64,000 nt of DNA, taken from positions 10,230,001 through 10,294,000 of the forward strand of contig OX637345.1 of NCBI GenBank assembly GCA_951799405.1, written 5' to 3'. Made by a program: the position numbers and the translations under genes. Below are positions 53,201-61,835 of the stretch, one piece after another. Under the pieces are notes generated by a model. It was not told the DNA's origin, searched no databases, and saw only the letters and a list, made by a program, of their open reading frames with translations. Every line of letters begins with the position of its first letter. Positions within the stretch are counted from its first letter, which is position 1. This stretch comes from Agapetus fuscipes (lineage: Eukaryota; Arthropoda; Insecta; Trichoptera; Glossosomatidae).

Positions 53201-56200
53201 ACAGATGTTATGGATATGTGAAGGTTCCAAGGAATTTTATGAAAAAAGTGGTCAATATAGTGCATACACGCAGAATTTCTTAGTAAATATTTAGTTTTTA
53301 CATACTGTAAAATTGCGTTTCCTTTCTCGCAATTTCGCTTTCTTGATGACTTAAATTATTTTTTAGCGTAAAATCCGTAGGAAGTAGAATGTCGACCGAT
53401 TATTTCTAAAATAGTAATAATAAATTTCTAAGTTAAGTATCAAAGTCTTAATCTAAATTAAAGTTGCAAAGATATATATCATTTCAGATTCATATTAAAT
53501 GCATTCCCACAAGCACACACATAGAAGTTGAACATAAGCCCTGCAACTTTTGCCGACCTTCCCAGAAACAGGAGTGACATTAGCAAAGTGAACCATCTTT
53601 GTACAGTATGGGTGGTCAGCTTCATACCAACCTATAAGTCAAGGAATGTATTATTAAGAAATTGTTGATTGCAAAAAATAATATTTTTGTAAAAATGTAA
53701 CATGGACAATCGTAAAATGTTCTCGCTTCGAAAATGTTGCATATCACTTGCCGACGAAACAAAAGTTTTTTATGAGACAGTTTTAGCTAAAAAAAAAAAG
53801 TGCCGCAGGTCCGCCTTCTGTGAGCGTTGGCGCTCGACTAAGGTTTACCCCGCGAAGTATGCATATAAAAGCCATTTGTAAAATAATAATAAAAAATAGA
53901 TTTTGTGAAATAAAAAATTTGAAAAAAAATTAAACTAAGCTCAAGATTATATTGTTCAATATTTGAAAATAATTGGGCACAAATAACCATTTTTTGAGAT
54001 TTTATTCGAAGATACAATGTACACTTTTTTGTCCGTTTTTGCTTCTAGATTTTTTTTTTTAATTCAGTTTTCTTCATCTGAATCACATTTTAAATCACAC
54101 CACAAACTAAAACAGGATATAAAGTATATTTGTAATTTTTTTTTAGATTTCAAAATACCACCAATTTACAGAAAAACTGGTTCAAAAATTGTATGTTTTC
54201 CACTTACCGCAAGAAGGTGTTCGTAATTTTTATTTTTTCAAGTAATAAAAGCGTTTATAGACATATATTATTTGATGCATATTGCAAATGAAATGTTTAA
54301 CTAACACTTAAAGTTATCAAAAATTTATATTTGTCCATATTTATTGAAAAAAAACCACGTCAAAAACTGTGTTTTCGAGAAATTTCCTAGCACCCTCTTA
54401 ACACTGAAAATTCATATTTTTTTATTGTTATTCAATTAAATAACACTTTTTAAATTTCAAAACACTGTTTTATTTCACAAATCTATAATATATTTAAAAA
54501 TTATCAATTTAAAAAGTGTTATTTAATTGAATAACAATAAAAAAAAAAAAGAGACATATAAGTTTGGGCTTGCACATGTCACATGTGAACCTACAACATA
54601 AAAAGCCAAGCCTCAAATGAACATACTTTGAGTTGTTCCTTGACTTATTAGATGGTATCGTCTCTTCCAGAAGATTTGGTAGATAACTATAGGCCAGTGT
54701 CAGGCCTCCCAGTTTTATCGAAAGTCCTTGAAAAGTTGGCTGCTTCTCAAATAATGCAGTACTTACATGGATCAGACTGGGTGCTTGGCAAAATTTCAAT
54801 CAGCGTATAGACGCCATCACTCAACGGAGACAATCTTGCTTCGCATAATATCAGACTTAATTGATGGAGTTGAGGGTGGACAGCTGGCTCTGGTGGCAGT
54901 GCTCGATATGAGCGCTGCTTTTGACACTGTAGATCACTCTTTGCTCTTACAAAAGCTCACTACCTCATATGGCATGTGCGATGATTTGTTGCAATGGTTG
55001 TCTTCCTATATACATGGTAGATATCAAACTGTGAAAGTGGAAGGAAAGAGGTCATCAAGAGTACCATTGGAGTGTGGCGTGCCTCAAGGGTCCGTCCTCG
55101 GCCCGCTCTTATTCACATTGTATACAGATGATTTAGAGCAGTTTGTCATCTCCAGAGGCTTGAAGTACTACTCGTATGCAGACGATATCTTCATCTTTAA
55201 ACTCTGTTCACCTGCAGGGGTTGGACAATGTAAGCTGGACACTATAAAGTGTATTGAAGATGTGGCTGCGTGGATGAACGGAAACCGTCTGAAGATGAAC
55301 CCAGAGAAGACAGAGTTCATGTGGGTTGCATCCCCAAGAAGACAGCATCTTTTGGATATAGAGTCTTTTAATATTATGGGTGAGACCATTTAACCCCAGG
55401 ATTCTCTCAAATTCTTAGGTGTGCATCTGGATGGGGCACTTTCCATGGAAAAACGGGTATCGGGGATTGTGAGCTCCAGTTTTTTCCACCTGAGGCAGAT
55501 AAGGCGTATTCGCAGCTGCTTACCTGTTGATGCAGCAAGAACTCTGGTGAATGTGTTGGTGGTCTCAAGGTTGGACTACTGCAACAGCCTGATGCTTGGG
55601 CTTCCTAAGGTGCAACTAACAAGATTGCAGTCCGTTTTTAACACCGCAGCACAAGTGATTTTGGGAGGCAGTAGAACTGACCATGTCACTCCTCTATTGC
55701 AGAATCTTCACTGGCTGCGTGTCCCGGAGAGAGTGGAATACAAAATGTGCCTGTTGGTATTTAAATCACTCAGAGGAACGGCCCCTTCTTACTTAGCCGA
55801 ATTATGTAAGCTTGACGAGATTTTTGATAAGCGGTGCACTCTTCGCTCGGCGCAGAGTGATGCTATCAACAAGCTGAAAATGACATCTCGACGGAGCAGA
55901 ACGGGTTTTGGGGATAGGGCATTCAGTTCGGCGGGACCGTTGTGCTGGAACCGGCTGCCTTTGAAGCTGAGGACGGAAACCAGCGAGGAGCGCTTCAGGA
56001 AGGAGCTGAAGACCACCATCTTCACAAGAAGAGAGTGAGCGGTGGGCGCCCTTGGGGTGGCTGGAGCCACTAAACGGCGCCCAAAAGAAGAAAAGTCATC
56101 CAAATATATATATGGTATACATGCGGAATGTGTACTAACAAATATGCCCGCTTTTGTGCATTTAATATAAAACTTAAATGATAATATTTTTTTGCAACTT

Positions 56201-59200
56201 AGGCTAAGAGAAATAGACTATTAGTTACAGTCTACAGAGATCCTAAAAAAATCTATTTTAAGTTAGGCTGATTTATTTGGTGAGCGCTGTTTTTATATGT
56301 ATCACACCTCAAGAGCCCTCTGCCAGCTTGGTCATCGCTGTAGAAAGCGCCAATTCTCAAGCAAGACCCAGTTGCTGTAAGGCTGGATGGATCTTTGGTG
56401 ATCGGTCATTGGCAAAGGTTTTATTTGAAAATATAAATGGTATTTTTTTGTGCTTTGCCGGGATTCGAACCCACAACCTTCCATTCAGAGGCCGAAGTGT
56501 TACCACTGAACTTCGGACCGGTCTAAGCTAAGTGCATTACTTTCCTAAAAAAAACAATATGCCAGAAGGGCTAGGGTTTTAAATTAGAACCTTTTATTCT
56601 GTATTTGTTTTTATTGCTTATACATTTGTGATTTAAAAATGAAATTTGTTGTGTTATGTTCCTTGACTTATAGGTTGGTATTTTATGTTGAAGGTTCACA
56701 TGCGGCATGCGCTGGCTAATACGTATCTGCTTGTGATAATGCATAATCTGAATCCCCAATGTTACACATCTTTGCAACTGAGATTAGTTCATTTCACAAT
56801 GAAATCCTAAGCTGAGCAGGATAGGGGCCGTCCATAAATTACGTCATTGATTTTGGCCGATTTTCGACCCCCCTCCCCCCCTTACAATCATCCTATAGTC
56901 ATTATCTAATGAACCCCCCCTCCTTCTCTTGCTGTAATAATGGATGAGCTTAATAATGTTATATTACTTACATAATATTTTGTAGAAATTGGTATTCACA
57001 AGAACGACGTCACTTTTGGTATTTGTACATCATTTGCCATCATCCGCAGACCAGACTCCCCCCCCCCTTAATGCGAATGACGTAATATATGGACAGCCCC
57101 ACAGCACTGCCATTGTTTGTCTGTGATGGTTTACAGGCCTGAGTGATGTGTTACTTGGTGTCGTTGCGCTGCAGGTTGGCGGTGAATATGACATCGGCCG
57201 CCTGCTGTGCCTCGGGCCCCGTGAGGTAGAACTTGCCGTAGTAGGACATGTCAAACAGGGCGGCACTCTCTCGGCACTGCAAGGCCTCCGCCCCTATCTG
57301 GAACAACAAACTGTTCAATCTAGTTGTGCAGGATAATAACAGCTAAGTTAGATTTTTGTCAGATTCTTTATGCGGCATTCTAATGTATAGTACAGAGACA
57401 CGGACGGAGAAAAAACAAACTAAGTAAAGTAAATAAATTTAGCAGGGAAATTAGATATTGTAAGTCGATGGGGAAATTACCAGAAACTTTTGAATATAAA
57501 TAAAATAAAAGATGTTTATGATGTCAAACTGAAAACCTCAATTGCGAGATGGAGTTTGTGACGGATTTCAGATGAAACTTAAATAAACAAACTACATAAG
57601 TAAAATAAAAATGGCTCACTTAAAGAAATGACATGTAAGATTTTGAATAATAGGGTCCATAATGATTGGGCTATGAATGAGTTCGGTACAAATGTGAATG
57701 TGAGAGTAAAAGCACAAAGAAGTAAAAGCACAAAGGAGGCCTCTAGAAAGAATAGATAGTGAACAACTTTCAAAAAATGTGTATAGAGGGAATGTCAAAG
57801 GTATGCTATGAAAGGGGAAGACGAAGGAAAGAATAGATTGAAGAAATAAGCGAGATTGCGAATGACTGGAATTTGCAGAGTGAGAAAAAGAGAAGAGCAT
57901 GCATGAAGAGAGAGAAGGAATGCTGAGAAGATAAAAGAAGGGTGCAAGAATAGAACAAAGTGGAGACACATCTGTGGAGGTACTGCCGTACTGGGAACGC
58001 CTAGCAGGATGGCAGCCAAATACAAGCCAAGGCTTGGCAGTTGATAGATGACAGCATCTATCTGACAGAGGTTGTGAGGTTGATTTTATATTTTTCTTTA
58101 CTGGGATGGCAGGTAAGCACAGTTCTTACAACAGAAGAAGCCTTAATTTCATTTGACACGTCTGCAAACAGGACTGCATAAAAATATTGTATGAGGAGAG
58201 ATGAGAAAGACTCACCAGTGCGTGATGCTCAGAAAAGCCAAAAGAATGATCTCCCCTGAGCACATCCTCGTAGCGCTTTTCTGTGTTCCTAGGGTTACCA
58301 TAGTAACCACCAAAGTCATATGCTGGGACAGGAACCTGCAATCATAACAACACAAATCTTGGTTTTGGTTGTTAGAATGCCAATGCACTATTTTTAATAC
58401 ACTAGAAATAAAACATTTTTTAATGACTATCTCCATCTATGTGTGTGATGTAGAAGCTTCAATTCTGCCATAGATATAAATAAAATGATTTTTGTTTTTG
58501 GGGCTTTTAAATGCAAAATAAGATAATTAATTGGTTATCTGCAAAATGGTTTCAATAATATGCAGTTTTATTAAATAAATGCAAAAATATTTTTATAATT
58601 ATTATTTAACTTCTTTATACCTATCCGAGTACATTATGAAATGCAAAGAAACAGCTTTAAAAGTATTTTAACATAGTATTTTCACAAAAAAAAATATTTT
58701 CAAGATTATTAAGTTACTCTTTTTGGGTATTAAGATGAACCGTTATGGAAAAATTTATATTCTTTTTGACAATGTAAGTTCGGCGAAAATTGTTCGTCTA
58801 ATATCCGAAAAGTGTAATTAATCTTGAAAGTCAATTGTAACATGTAAATATGTCAAATGACCACAAATCTGATTTAAAATTAGGGAATATATAATCTGAC
58901 CCACATTTATAGGTTATTTGCTGCGAATTTAAAAATATTCACTCACAGGTTCCTTGACGTAGAAGGCGGGTCTCTCCCAGCCTGCTCTGGCCTGCATCAC
59001 GGCCCCCTCCTTCACCAGCTGGTCGTGCAGCGGCCCCCGGCTGAGCCCCCTGCCCCCCAAGTGCTCGTCAGCTGGAAACACAAGGTCGTAGTTGCGCGCG
59101 TACGCCTCGTGCGAGCGCTCACGCAGCCACGATGCGGAGGAGAGCTGGGCACGAGTGAAGCGACGGACGTCGAATGTGAACATTGGCAGAGAAGGGCTGG

Positions 59201-61689
59201 AACGGTGGACTCAGAATTTAAATCAGGCTTATATATGTGATGTCACCTGGCCGAGATAAAGACAAAGACAATAAAGAGCGTGATCATTTTAATACAAGTA
59301 GGTAGTTTAAAAAGACCCTAAAGTGCACAGTACTAAGCTTAGCATTTCCGCCTAATGTATGGGCTCACAGTGCTGTGAACTAGAAAAAATCCCTGATTAT
59401 CATGAACCCATTTACTATGGGTATTTCTAATGGGCATTCCTTGAGTTATAGGTTGGTATGAGACTGACCACGAGTACTGTAAAAAAATACCTGTTTCAGG
59501 TAAAAGTTGGCAAAAGTTGCAGGGTTTATGTTTATTTGAGGTGTGGATTTTAATTTGGAAGTAAACATGCAGCATTTGTAAGCATCTGACTACGCATGCA
59601 TTTAATATGAATTGTAAATGTTAATATATCTTTGCAACTAAGATTATAGATGGGTGATGTCACAAAACCGTAGGATAGTTTAATGTTCAGATTTGGCACA
59701 TATATAACTTACAGATATATTAATATATGTAGTATATAGATATAGTAACTGTATATAACTTAGATAAAAAGTTACCTCAACCCAGCGACTTGCTAGGGAG
59801 AAAGCTTAGTAATATTTTGTTTTCAGTTGTTAAGGACTACATAGAGCTCTAACCTTTGCCCCTAAAAAAAAAAAATTTGGCACTTGGTTCCATTATAAAA
59901 TTTGATTGATTGATTGTATGGTTGGTTGACCCTCTATGCCACCTTGGTTTTAGGGAAAGGTGGCAGGAGTTCCAAAGCAGCATGTGCCAAACTTATATAT
60001 TAAAAAATAATGAAAAAATCAACACACGCACTTCGCACAGATGCATTCTTCTATGCATCCATACGTTGCTTTTTAAAGTTCATTACAAATACTTTATGCT
60101 TTCATTAAGTAGAATAGTTGATCAATAAGACAAAAGAAGACTTCAAGACAATAAGCCAGCACACTGACCTCCCCTTGAGTACCCAGTCCGCCATCTGCTC
60201 AGCACATCCCGGGGAGAACATCATACCCGCTGAGTTGTAGCCACAGTTGTGGTAGAGACCTGACAATCATAGAGAAACAACAATGAACCAAAACTGTGCA
60301 TCCAGTATTTCTCTGAGGATTACTGATCACTATAGAAACAGATATGAGCTTAGGAAACACAAAACTGCAGTTATTCTTTCATAATCCAATTGAACTGTCT
60401 GGAAATGAAATGACACAGTTATTTCCCCCACATAAGCTATCAATGAAAACATGTCTGCGGGTCTCACCTCTGACTACAGTCTGTGCTGGTCTCACCTCTG
60501 ACTACAGTGTCTGCTGGTCTCACCTCTGACTACAGTGTCTGCTGTTCTCCCCTCTGACTACAGTCTGTGCTGGTCTCACCTCTGACTACAGTGTCTGCTG
60601 GTCTCACCTCTGACTATAGTGTCTGCTGGTCTCACCTCTGACTACAGTGTCTGCTGGTCTCACCTCTGACTACAGTGTCTGCTGTTCTCCCCTCTGACTA
60701 CAGTGTCTGCTGGTCTCACCTCTGACTACAGTGTCTGCTGGTCTCACCTCTGACTACAGTGTCTGCTGTTCTCCCCTCTGACTACAGTGTCTGCTGGTCT
60801 CACCTCTGACTACAGTGTCTTCCCCCATGAGGGGTTTGTGGTCGGGAGTGAAGGATTCGGGGCCACACACTGTGCTCTTGATTCCGGCTCTGCCAAAGGC
60901 CGGGCACAGCCTGCTGGCGCCCTCAACGTGGGACTGGAACACCTCCCAGTCCAGCTCAAACAGCTGGAACTCAAACTTCTCAGGCAGGGGCTGCAACAAG
61001 GGAAATCACATCATAATAAACAAGCCTGTAAGAAATTACTCAACCCTTCCAGTGTTGAGATTTTGTCACAATATAAGGCAATGAATGGTATCCAAATATA
61101 TTGTTTACAAGGTGAATCAGAGTGGTGAGACCAAAGCTGAATTGACTGGATTAGGTACGCCTTAACCTACCTGTTTGCGCCTTTGAGGTGACTGTGCTCA
61201 TGAAAGGGTTCTATTTAAAAATATTGTTTTATTCATTACTTCATTTCAGCTACATAATGAGAAATGAGAAGTATTCACTCCTGCATCTCATCATACAGGG
61301 AAGAATTGAGAGAATATGAGCTCCAGTTCAAAGAAAAATATCTTGGTTGAAGAACCTGAGACAGCGCAGGAGCACAAGATCCCTCTTTCGTGCTACAGTA
61401 TCCAAGGTGCAAATCGCTATGATGATTGCTAATCTTCAATGAAGAGGCACAGAAAGAAGAAGCTGGTTTACCTTGTCTATAAAGATGGGGTTTGGTTCGT
61501 AGCCGCCCATGCAGATGGAGTCTCCCTGTATCCTAAAGTAGAAGGCGTCGTCGTGGTCCCGCACATTGGGCATCCCCCTCACTCCTGCTATACTCTCTGA
61601 CACCACGTATGCGTGCTTCATCACCGTCAGAGGGAGACGGGGAGAGTCCTGGTTGGAGACTAGGCGCTGAACGTTGGTGCCCCACGCAC
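41134..61689 (-). CDS. SARDH: Sarcosine dehydrogenase, mitochondrial (last 12 exons; 5' exons beyond window)
   Basis: The product oxidises sarcosine to glycine, passing electrons to ETF through FAD and the one-carbon unit to tetrahydrofolate in the mitochondrial matrix. Twelve minus-strand exons were placed by homology, GT..AG sites and phase: 61689-61472, 60990-60804, 60259-60169, 59196-58947, 58335-58216, 57297-57155, 51645-51537, 49110-48962, 48449-48214, 47253-47087, 41520-41365 and 41289-41134. They add to 1982 bases and every phase closes, giving the last ~660 of about 900 residues. Order: end of the FAD oxidoreductase domain, the central domain with [14 protein letters not shown], then the folate-binding GCV_T-like domain. 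RERSHE.YA.NY and [13 protein letters not shown] separate it from dimethylglycine dehydrogenase. Introns hold many repeats. The FAD-binding N-terminus and any mitochondrial targeting peptide are not in view. Confidence 0.93.
41365..41520 (-). CDS. SARDH: SARDH exon, GCV_T barrel part
   Basis: 156 bases, phase 0 to 0: [20 protein letters not shown] through [12 protein letters not shown] to TEYLQ. Acceptor TTTCCAG, donor CTGCAG/GTGAGG. Confidence 0.92.
41910..43125. repeat. ~610-bp tandem duplication with GTAT microsatellites
   Basis: Copy 1 (about 41910-42497) and copy 2 (about 42516-43125) share AAGAAGGATGT, a GTAT array (41927-41963; 42532-42598), CTCATAAACCGCTCATCCGA, a truncated minus-strand SINE-A and a minus-strand SINE-C body. 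Few differences are visible, so duplication is recent. Copy 2 keeps the SINE-C head and copy 1 does not. Confidence 0.9.
43195..43755. mobile_element. hAT-like non-autonomous element with nested SINE-A
   Basis: Starts GGGGTAAGCAACCTGCGGCT and ends AAAAGGTTGCCGACCCCTGG (inverted ends). It carries the GGCTCTTT motifs seen at 6140-6775. A SINE-A in reverse (43452-43688, ends CCAACCTATAAGTCAAGGAA) is inserted inside. Confidence 0.75.
44506..44755 (+). repeat. SINE-A copy
   Basis: TTGTATAGGTCAATATGCAT to CAACTTAGAATAGATTAGAT with full GTCACCCCTGTTTCAGGGAA core. Confidence 0.85.
45106..46430. mobile_element. Nested fold-back cluster of GAGCGG-rich inverted repeats
   Basis: The outer arms 45169-45562 and about 46018-46430 are inverted copies of ~400 bp, starting GCCCGCTTTCCACTGCGAGC and ending AAGCGGGC. 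The loop (45575-46010) contains two further GAGCGGAGTCCG units with TACTGTTGCTAGTCGAGCGG ends, themselves inverted relative to 45109-45171. No transposase. This looks like a fold-back DNA element with smaller relatives inserted in it. Confidence 0.85.
46454..46491. repeat. Short hairpin
   Basis: AATCGCTTCTGTGTT and AACACGGAAGCGATT form a 15-bp stem with one mismatch. No T tract; not called a terminator in this eukaryote. Confidence 0.7.
46527..46790 (-). pseudogene. LINE C-terminal zinc-knuckle fragment
   Basis: The minus frame has [19 protein letters not shown] then [20 protein letters not shown], the CxCG..(x)n..CP ending common at the C-terminus of several LINE pol proteins. Truncated at both ends. 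Confidence 0.65.
46866..47037. mobile_element. ~170-bp MITE with ~65-bp inverted ends, 50 bp from a SARDH exon
   Basis: GGGCTGGAAGTCTTATCACC on the left and TGATCAGACTTCCAGCCCTG on the right are inverted, continuing inward through ACGGTAATTCTTACCTAACG. A half copy is at 32025-32142. Confidence 0.8.
47087..47253 (-). CDS. SARDH: SARDH exon, GCV_T barrel part
   Basis: Reads [20 protein letters not shown] through [12 protein letters not shown] to FTLDVK. Acceptor TGTCCAG; the donor is AAG/GTCCAG, weak but the only GT that gives the conserved spacing into KPLFGLE. The ADVRPDD.P.EAGL block is the strongest family signature. Confidence 0.9.
47456..47605 (-). pseudogene. LINE C-terminal tail fragment
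   Basis: Minus frame [20 protein letters not shown], then [14 protein letters not shown] and stop at 47458-47456. RMN.GRIAR and GRPPKRW are typical of LINE pol C-termini. A decayed relative lies at 63120-63260. Confidence 0.75.
47840..48055 (-). repeat. SINE-D copy
   Basis: Reverse orientation: AATTATTGATTAATAACTAG at the left, GGGTTTGAACCGGCGTTGTG (B box region), then CCCTATCCCCTTGACCATCC (A box region). Confidence 0.7.
48214..48449 (-). CDS. SARDH: SARDH exon, GCV_T folate-binding part
   Basis: Reads [20 protein letters not shown], then [20 protein letters not shown] and [18 protein letters not shown] is the conserved GCV_T folate-site motif. The donor splits the final Gly codon (G/GTTGTG). 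GC-rich compared with flanking introns. Confidence 0.93.
48824..48956. repeat. Two partial copies of SARDH exon sequence inside the adjacent intron
   Basis: GGTGACATCAGTGAGAGTGA..CAGCTGGTTGAT..ATCTTCTGCATG occurs at about 48834-48894 and 48897-48955 as well as in the exon (48999-49056). Each copy corresponds to exon codons for [19 protein letters not shown]. They lie just downstream of the exon's donor on the coding strand. Confidence 0.9.
48962..49110 (-). CDS. SARDH: SARDH exon, GCV_T domain
   Basis: Reads [20 protein letters not shown], continues to [14 protein letters not shown] and ends CAACAG/GTAACA in phase 2. Acceptor TTGCTCGCAG. LALQGP is the conserved strand after the first half of the domain. 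Confidence 0.92.
49474..50489 (+). mobile_element. LINE-X copy, 5' truncated, with 12-bp target duplication
   Basis: Open frame from upstream of 49583 to the stop at 50462-50464: [73 protein letters not shown]. The tail is AAAGTAAAGTAAAG. TAATACAATTTG flanks it at 49455-49466 and 50490-50501. Near identical to the left-edge copy, so it is young. It sits in an intron of SARDH, antisense to it. Confidence 0.93.
50580..50909 (+). mobile_element. SINE-C with 9-bp target duplication
   Basis: GTTTACGAT at 50571-50579 and 50910-50918 flanks a full SINE-C with A box (CGATAGCTTAGTTGGTAGAG) and B box (GGGTTCGAATCCCACCGAGG). This proves retrotransposition. It split an older intronic repeat related to 57420-57575. 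Confidence 0.9.
51217..51500 (-). pseudogene. LINE C-terminal fragment
   Basis: Minus frame [20 protein letters not shown] then [20 protein letters not shown] and [15 protein letters not shown], the R1-like C-terminal H/C motif (C..C..D..EH...C). It follows the SARDH exon on the coding strand only by position. Confidence 0.8.
51537..51645 (-). CDS. SARDH: SARDH exon, start of GCV_T domain
   Basis: Reads [20 protein letters not shown] through [25 protein letters not shown] is the conserved GCV_T entry. Acceptor GTTTCCAG, donor AAG/GTGAGA. Confidence 0.93.
51646..52407. other. SARDH intron, mostly unannotated
   Basis: A minus-strand SINE-A scrap lies at 51812-51868. TTATGGTTTGTGTATTA near 51879 recurs at 18070 and a related form at 51710; its origin is unknown. 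Confidence 0.4.
52408..52654. mobile_element. MITE, same family as 23101-23355
   Basis: TTAGTTCTTGTTTGCCGTAT on the left and CAAACAAGAACTGGGGGAGC on the right are inverted ends. The body is collinear in reverse with 23101-23355. Confidence 0.85.
52961..53113 (-). repeat. SINE-B tail and body
   Basis: GATGATTTATTTTGCGAGCG to GACGGGTCTTTGTAATGG. It contains the LINE-derived 3' tail in reverse (ACACCTCAAGAGCCCTC); the tRNA head is missing. Confidence 0.8.
53339..54401. repeat. 1.06-kb interspersed repeat, copy 2
   Basis: Direct-orientation match to 1424-2484, including a minus-strand SINE-A at 53452-53645. Its central part (53760-53860) differs most. Confidence 0.85.
54414..54546. repeat. Hairpin with ~40-bp arms
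   Basis: TTATTGTTATTCAATTAAAT..AACACTTTTTAAATT is inverted at 54505-54541. The ~50-bp loop is non-coding. Very AT-rich MITE-like structure. Confidence 0.85.
54550..54652 (-). repeat. SINE-A scraps
   Basis: GGGCTTGCACATGTCACATG to AAATGAACATAC in reverse, followed by TTCCTTGACTTA in forward orientation: two broken pieces. Confidence 0.65.
54655..56105 (+). mobile_element. CR1-like LINE: reverse transcriptase to 3' end
   Basis: [18 protein letters not shown] opens the RT; after a frame slip near 54755-54767 the frame gives [50 protein letters not shown] and [11 protein letters not shown] (catalytic YADD), then past one in-frame TAA (55391-55393) [41 protein letters not shown] and [10 protein letters not shown]. 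The ORF ends at 56036-56038 and a 3' tail with CGCCCTTGGGGTGG and AAACGGCGCCC follows. The endonuclease half is missing. It is dead by two lesions but otherwise well kept. Confidence 0.93.
56263..56523 (-). repeat. SINE-B full-length copy
   Basis: Reverse: GATTTATTTGGTGAGCGCTG (tail), CCGGGATTCGAACCCACAAC (B box), ACCACTGAACTTCGGACCGG (A box). Confidence 0.9.
56658..56788 (+). repeat. SINE-A with internal deletion
   Basis: TTCCTTGACTTATAGGTTGG joins directly to TTTTATGTTGAAGGTTCACA, losing about 100 bp of the core; the tail is CAACTGAGATTAG. Confidence 0.8.
56823..57099. mobile_element. MITE with GGGGCCGTCCATAAATTACG ends
   Basis: The left end GGGGCCGTCCATAAATTACG and the right end TGACGTAATATATGGACAGC are inverted (GTCCATA..TTACGTCA). 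The interior has C runs. It ends 56 bp from a SARDH exon. This end sequence is, from memory, common among insect MITEs. Confidence 0.8.
57155..57297 (-). CDS. SARDH: SARDH exon, central-to-GCV_T linker
   Basis: Reads [38 protein letters not shown] and NLQRNDT. The [11 protein letters not shown] block is diagnostic. Donor AA/GTAACA in phase 2 closes as AAT with the next exon. Confidence 0.93.
57420..57575 (+). repeat. Intronic repeat paralogous to 49371-49455 plus 50910-50970
   Basis: GGGAAATTACCAGAAACTTT and TGATGTCAAACTGAAAACCT occur in the same order in both introns. In the other copy they are split by LINE-X and SINE-C. Confidence 0.7.
57600..58045 (+). pseudogene. LINE-Y 3' fragment
   Basis: AATGTGAATGTGAGAGTAAA, AGAATAGATAGTGAACAACT and GAAGAAATAAGCGAGATTGC correspond to 13680-13870. 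Heavily frameshifted. Confidence 0.75.
58216..58335 (-). CDS. SARDH: SARDH exon
   Basis: 40 codons, phase 0 both ends: [40 protein letters not shown]. Acceptor GATTGCAG, donor CTG/GTGAGT. Confidence 0.93.
58436..58946. other. SARDH intron, no feature recognised
   Basis: AT-rich without recognisable repeats. Confidence 0.4.
58947..59196 (-). CDS. SARDH: SARDH exon, central oxidoreductase domain
   Basis: Reads [40 protein letters not shown] and [26 protein letters not shown] and GWERP are the family signatures. Acceptor CGTTCCAG, donor CCT/GTGAGT. GC-rich relative to its introns. Confidence 0.95.
59437..59652 (+). repeat. SINE-A copy, diverged
   Basis: TTCCTTGAGTTATAGGTTGG to CAACTAAGATTATAGAT; the TTCACTTTGCCAATG segment is deleted. 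Confidence 0.75.
60169..60259 (-). CDS. SARDH: SARDH exon (small)
   Basis: Reads [20 protein letters not shown] then [19 protein letters not shown] is the conserved FAD-domain end. Acceptor TTGTCAG; donor GGAG/GTCAGT. Confidence 0.93.
60453..60816. repeat. 28-bp minisatellite made from a SARDH exon-intron junction
   Basis: Thirteen units of exactly 28 bp, consensus GTCTGCTGGTCTCACCTCTG followed by ACTACAGT. The last unit (60789-60816) is the real exon end and donor of the neighbouring SARDH exon. Ten units keep the donor core (AGAG/GTGAGA on the minus strand); units at 60537, 60677 and 60761 have GG instead of GT. Confidence 0.97.
60804..60990 (-). CDS. SARDH: SARDH exon whose 3' end seeds a minisatellite
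   Basis: Reads [34 protein letters not shown] and [28 protein letters not shown] is diagnostic. Acceptor TTGTTGCAG. The donor AGAG/GTGAGA at 60803-60802 is the one that keeps phase with the next exon. Confidence 0.93.
61472..61689 (-). CDS. SARDH: SARDH exon, FAD oxidoreductase domain (most 5' exon seen)
   Basis: Reads [40 protein letters not shown] and [20 protein letters not shown]...MPNVRDHD is the conserved substrate-domain block. Acceptor TCTCTTCAG. Upstream coding sequence is not found to 64000. Confidence 0.94.
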
Positions 61690-61721
61690 CTGAAGAGAAG
61701 AAAACTTGCTCCTTGAATAAT

Positions 61722-61835
61722 ATTAGTATGAGGCTGAACCCCATGCTGTGAAAACTTGTTCTATTTACCAATGGTACCCTGTTTCAGGCAAACGCGGCAG
61801 GAGTTGCAAGGCTTATGTTAATGTGAGTTATGGTT
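61722..61835 (+). repeat. SINE-A 5' half, diverged
   Basis: TAGTATGAGGCTGAACCCCA through TACCCTGTTTCAGGCAAACG and GCAAGGCTTATGTTAATG. It lies just upstream of a SARDH acceptor. Confidence 0.7.

Noticed and set aside
54017..54226. Small ORF in the 1.06-kb repeat
   Set aside because: Not conserved as a frame in the other copy and low complexity.
60453..60816. CRISPR-like array
   Set aside because: Units are contiguous with no unique spacers and derive from a SARDH exon edge in a eukaryote.
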